Part shown: piece after piece, positions 62,926 through 64,000 of the stretch | How positions within the stretch are numbered: position 1 is the stretch's first letter | How the letters are laid out: every line of letters starts with the position of its first letter | Assembly (NCBI RefSeq): GCF_964340395.1 | Contig: NC_135569.1 | Location: 6,211,540-6,275,539, forward strand | DNA length: 64,000 bases | Reading direction: 5' to 3' | DNA from: Glandiceps talaboti | Lineage: Eukaryota; Hemichordata; Enteropneusta; Spengelidae | Notes under the pieces: model-generated | What the model was told of the DNA's origin: nothing | Database searches by the model: none | Seen by the model: only the letters and a program-made list of their open reading frames with translations | Program-made: the position numbers and the translations under genes

Positions 62926-64000
62926 GTCGATCTGCTTGTTTCCAAAACATAATGAATGGATTTAGATAGGGTTTATACTAATTGCGAACGAAACTAGGGC
63001 CAAGTTATTACGCCAGATTTTGGTGGCGATCTGATTGCAGGTCACAATTTTAGCGATAACTTTAGTGAAAATTAGCCTAAGAGCTCAAACCCTGAGGGCA
63101 CCGCGTACCCTTCTTTGCTTTTTGTTAGGAGAACGGCCCATTGTTGGGAGGTGGAGGGGTATGCGTTCTACCAGCTACCCTCTATTAGAAATATATAATC
63201 GCTATAGTTAAACACCAGACATATCACTTGAAACGGCTGAATCAGTGCCTGGAGGAAGCGAACATGCCAAAAGTGATTTTAGACATCGAAACATGCAGAT
63301 TTGAATGTGTTGATATATATTTGCAATTATATTTTTTTTCCTCTTGTGGCCCTTGAGTCTGATGAAAGTATATAGACAAATGAATAAGTTGGTAAGGTTT
63401 AGAGTGCAAGCATTACTGTATATATGAACTTTTAACTATTACCTTACAACCTAACTTGTTGTGTAATAACTTGTTTAGAGGATTTGAATGAAAACATATG
63501 CTGTATATGAAGTTATTCAAACACGGAGTTATTCTGACCCGAGCACGTACATTGTTGCTTGTACCTTAGCTACCTGCTGAGTAGGTACGTGTAAATAATT
63601 TGGCGAGGTTTTAAATGAAAACCTTTATGAAAACCTTTACTGCATATGACGGTGCAACTAATGCTCAGCACGTTGAATTATTTGGACCCGAGTTCGCACA
63701 TGTACGTACGGAACAGAGACATGCATACAATAACCAATGTAAAGATGTAACCCACGGCCACTTCATTACATTTTCAATCCCGCACAAATAATTACTCCCC
63801 AAAAGGCAACCAGTTATTATCCCATCACTGCCTATAGAACCATGAACAGATGCACATCAATCAATACACCCGGACAGAACTGGAGTAATTTGATTCCAAC
63901 AGCTGTAATTTTACACTTGTTTACTGTAACAAAACGACGCGCCGATCGAAGAACCGTTTTTCTTTCCATTAGATTTCGCTTGGCCCACGGGTTGCCATTG

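Larger units (their letters stand above)
50122..64000 (+). other. Presumed intron or downstream DNA of the second secreted-peptide gene
   Basis: No exon can be assigned with confidence. Weak phase-0 candidates begin at about 52487 and 52820. The stretch holds trinucleotide arrays at 51.8, 54.6 and 61.7 kb, transposon-like copies at about 56.6, 61.5 and 62.5 kb, a degenerate duplication around 55.5-55.75 kb, a promoter-like cluster at 58.5-59 kb, and otherwise featureless AT-rich sequence. Confidence 0.4.

Overview
This is a eukaryotic nuclear window: AT-rich, gene-poor, with exons scattered among kilobases of non-coding DNA, canonical GT-AG splice sites, TATA-box promoters and a very high load of simple repeats. 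The long (ATGT)n, (CTGT)n, (TA)n, (CAT)n and (TAG)n tracts, the small palindromic transposons and the secreted-peptide genes suggest a marine invertebrate bilaterian with a mid-sized to large genome (mollusc, brachiopod, annelid, hemichordate or cephalochordate grade). I cannot name the species. Nothing bacterial, viral or organellar is visible.

The main content is a three-exon plus-strand gene spanning about 24 kb. Exon 1 (5756-5908) encodes a signal peptide and an acidic spacer. Exon 2 (17008-17101) encodes an amphipathic helix ending in a Lys-Arg cleavage site. Exon 3 (29576-29625) encodes a short C-terminal peptide with two cysteines around a Phe-Trp-Lys core. Joined in the only phases the splice sites allow (0/0, then 1/1), they give a 98-residue precursor of the somatostatin type. 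TATA box, start, donors, acceptors, stop and a possible poly(A) signal are all present.

A second plus-strand first exon (50008-50121, TATA box at 49792) has the same design: TATA promoter, short leader, signal peptide, acidic spacer, phase-0 donor. Its later exons are not convincingly visible and may lie beyond the window. It may be a paralogue of the first gene, but the sequence does not prove this. On the minus strand there is a third signal-peptide open frame (32433-32540), a 101-codon frame shaped like the N-terminus of a type II membrane protein inside intron 2 of the somatostatin-type gene (17383-17688), and several unrecognised coding-like islands.

The rest is repeats. Layout: 1-5.6 kb upstream DNA with microsatellites; 5.7-29.7 kb the somatostatin-type gene, its introns holding two minisatellites, several small transposon copies and a cluster of CRE and E-box sites; 29.8-49.8 kb intergenic DNA with the densest tetranucleotide arrays; 48-49.8 kb a less repetitive upstream flank of the second gene containing a palindromic T-box site; 50.1-64 kb presumed intron or downstream DNA of the second gene with trinucleotide arrays, more transposon copies and a promoter-like cluster near 58.5-59 kb. 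At least three dispersed repeat families can be recognised by comparing copies within the window.
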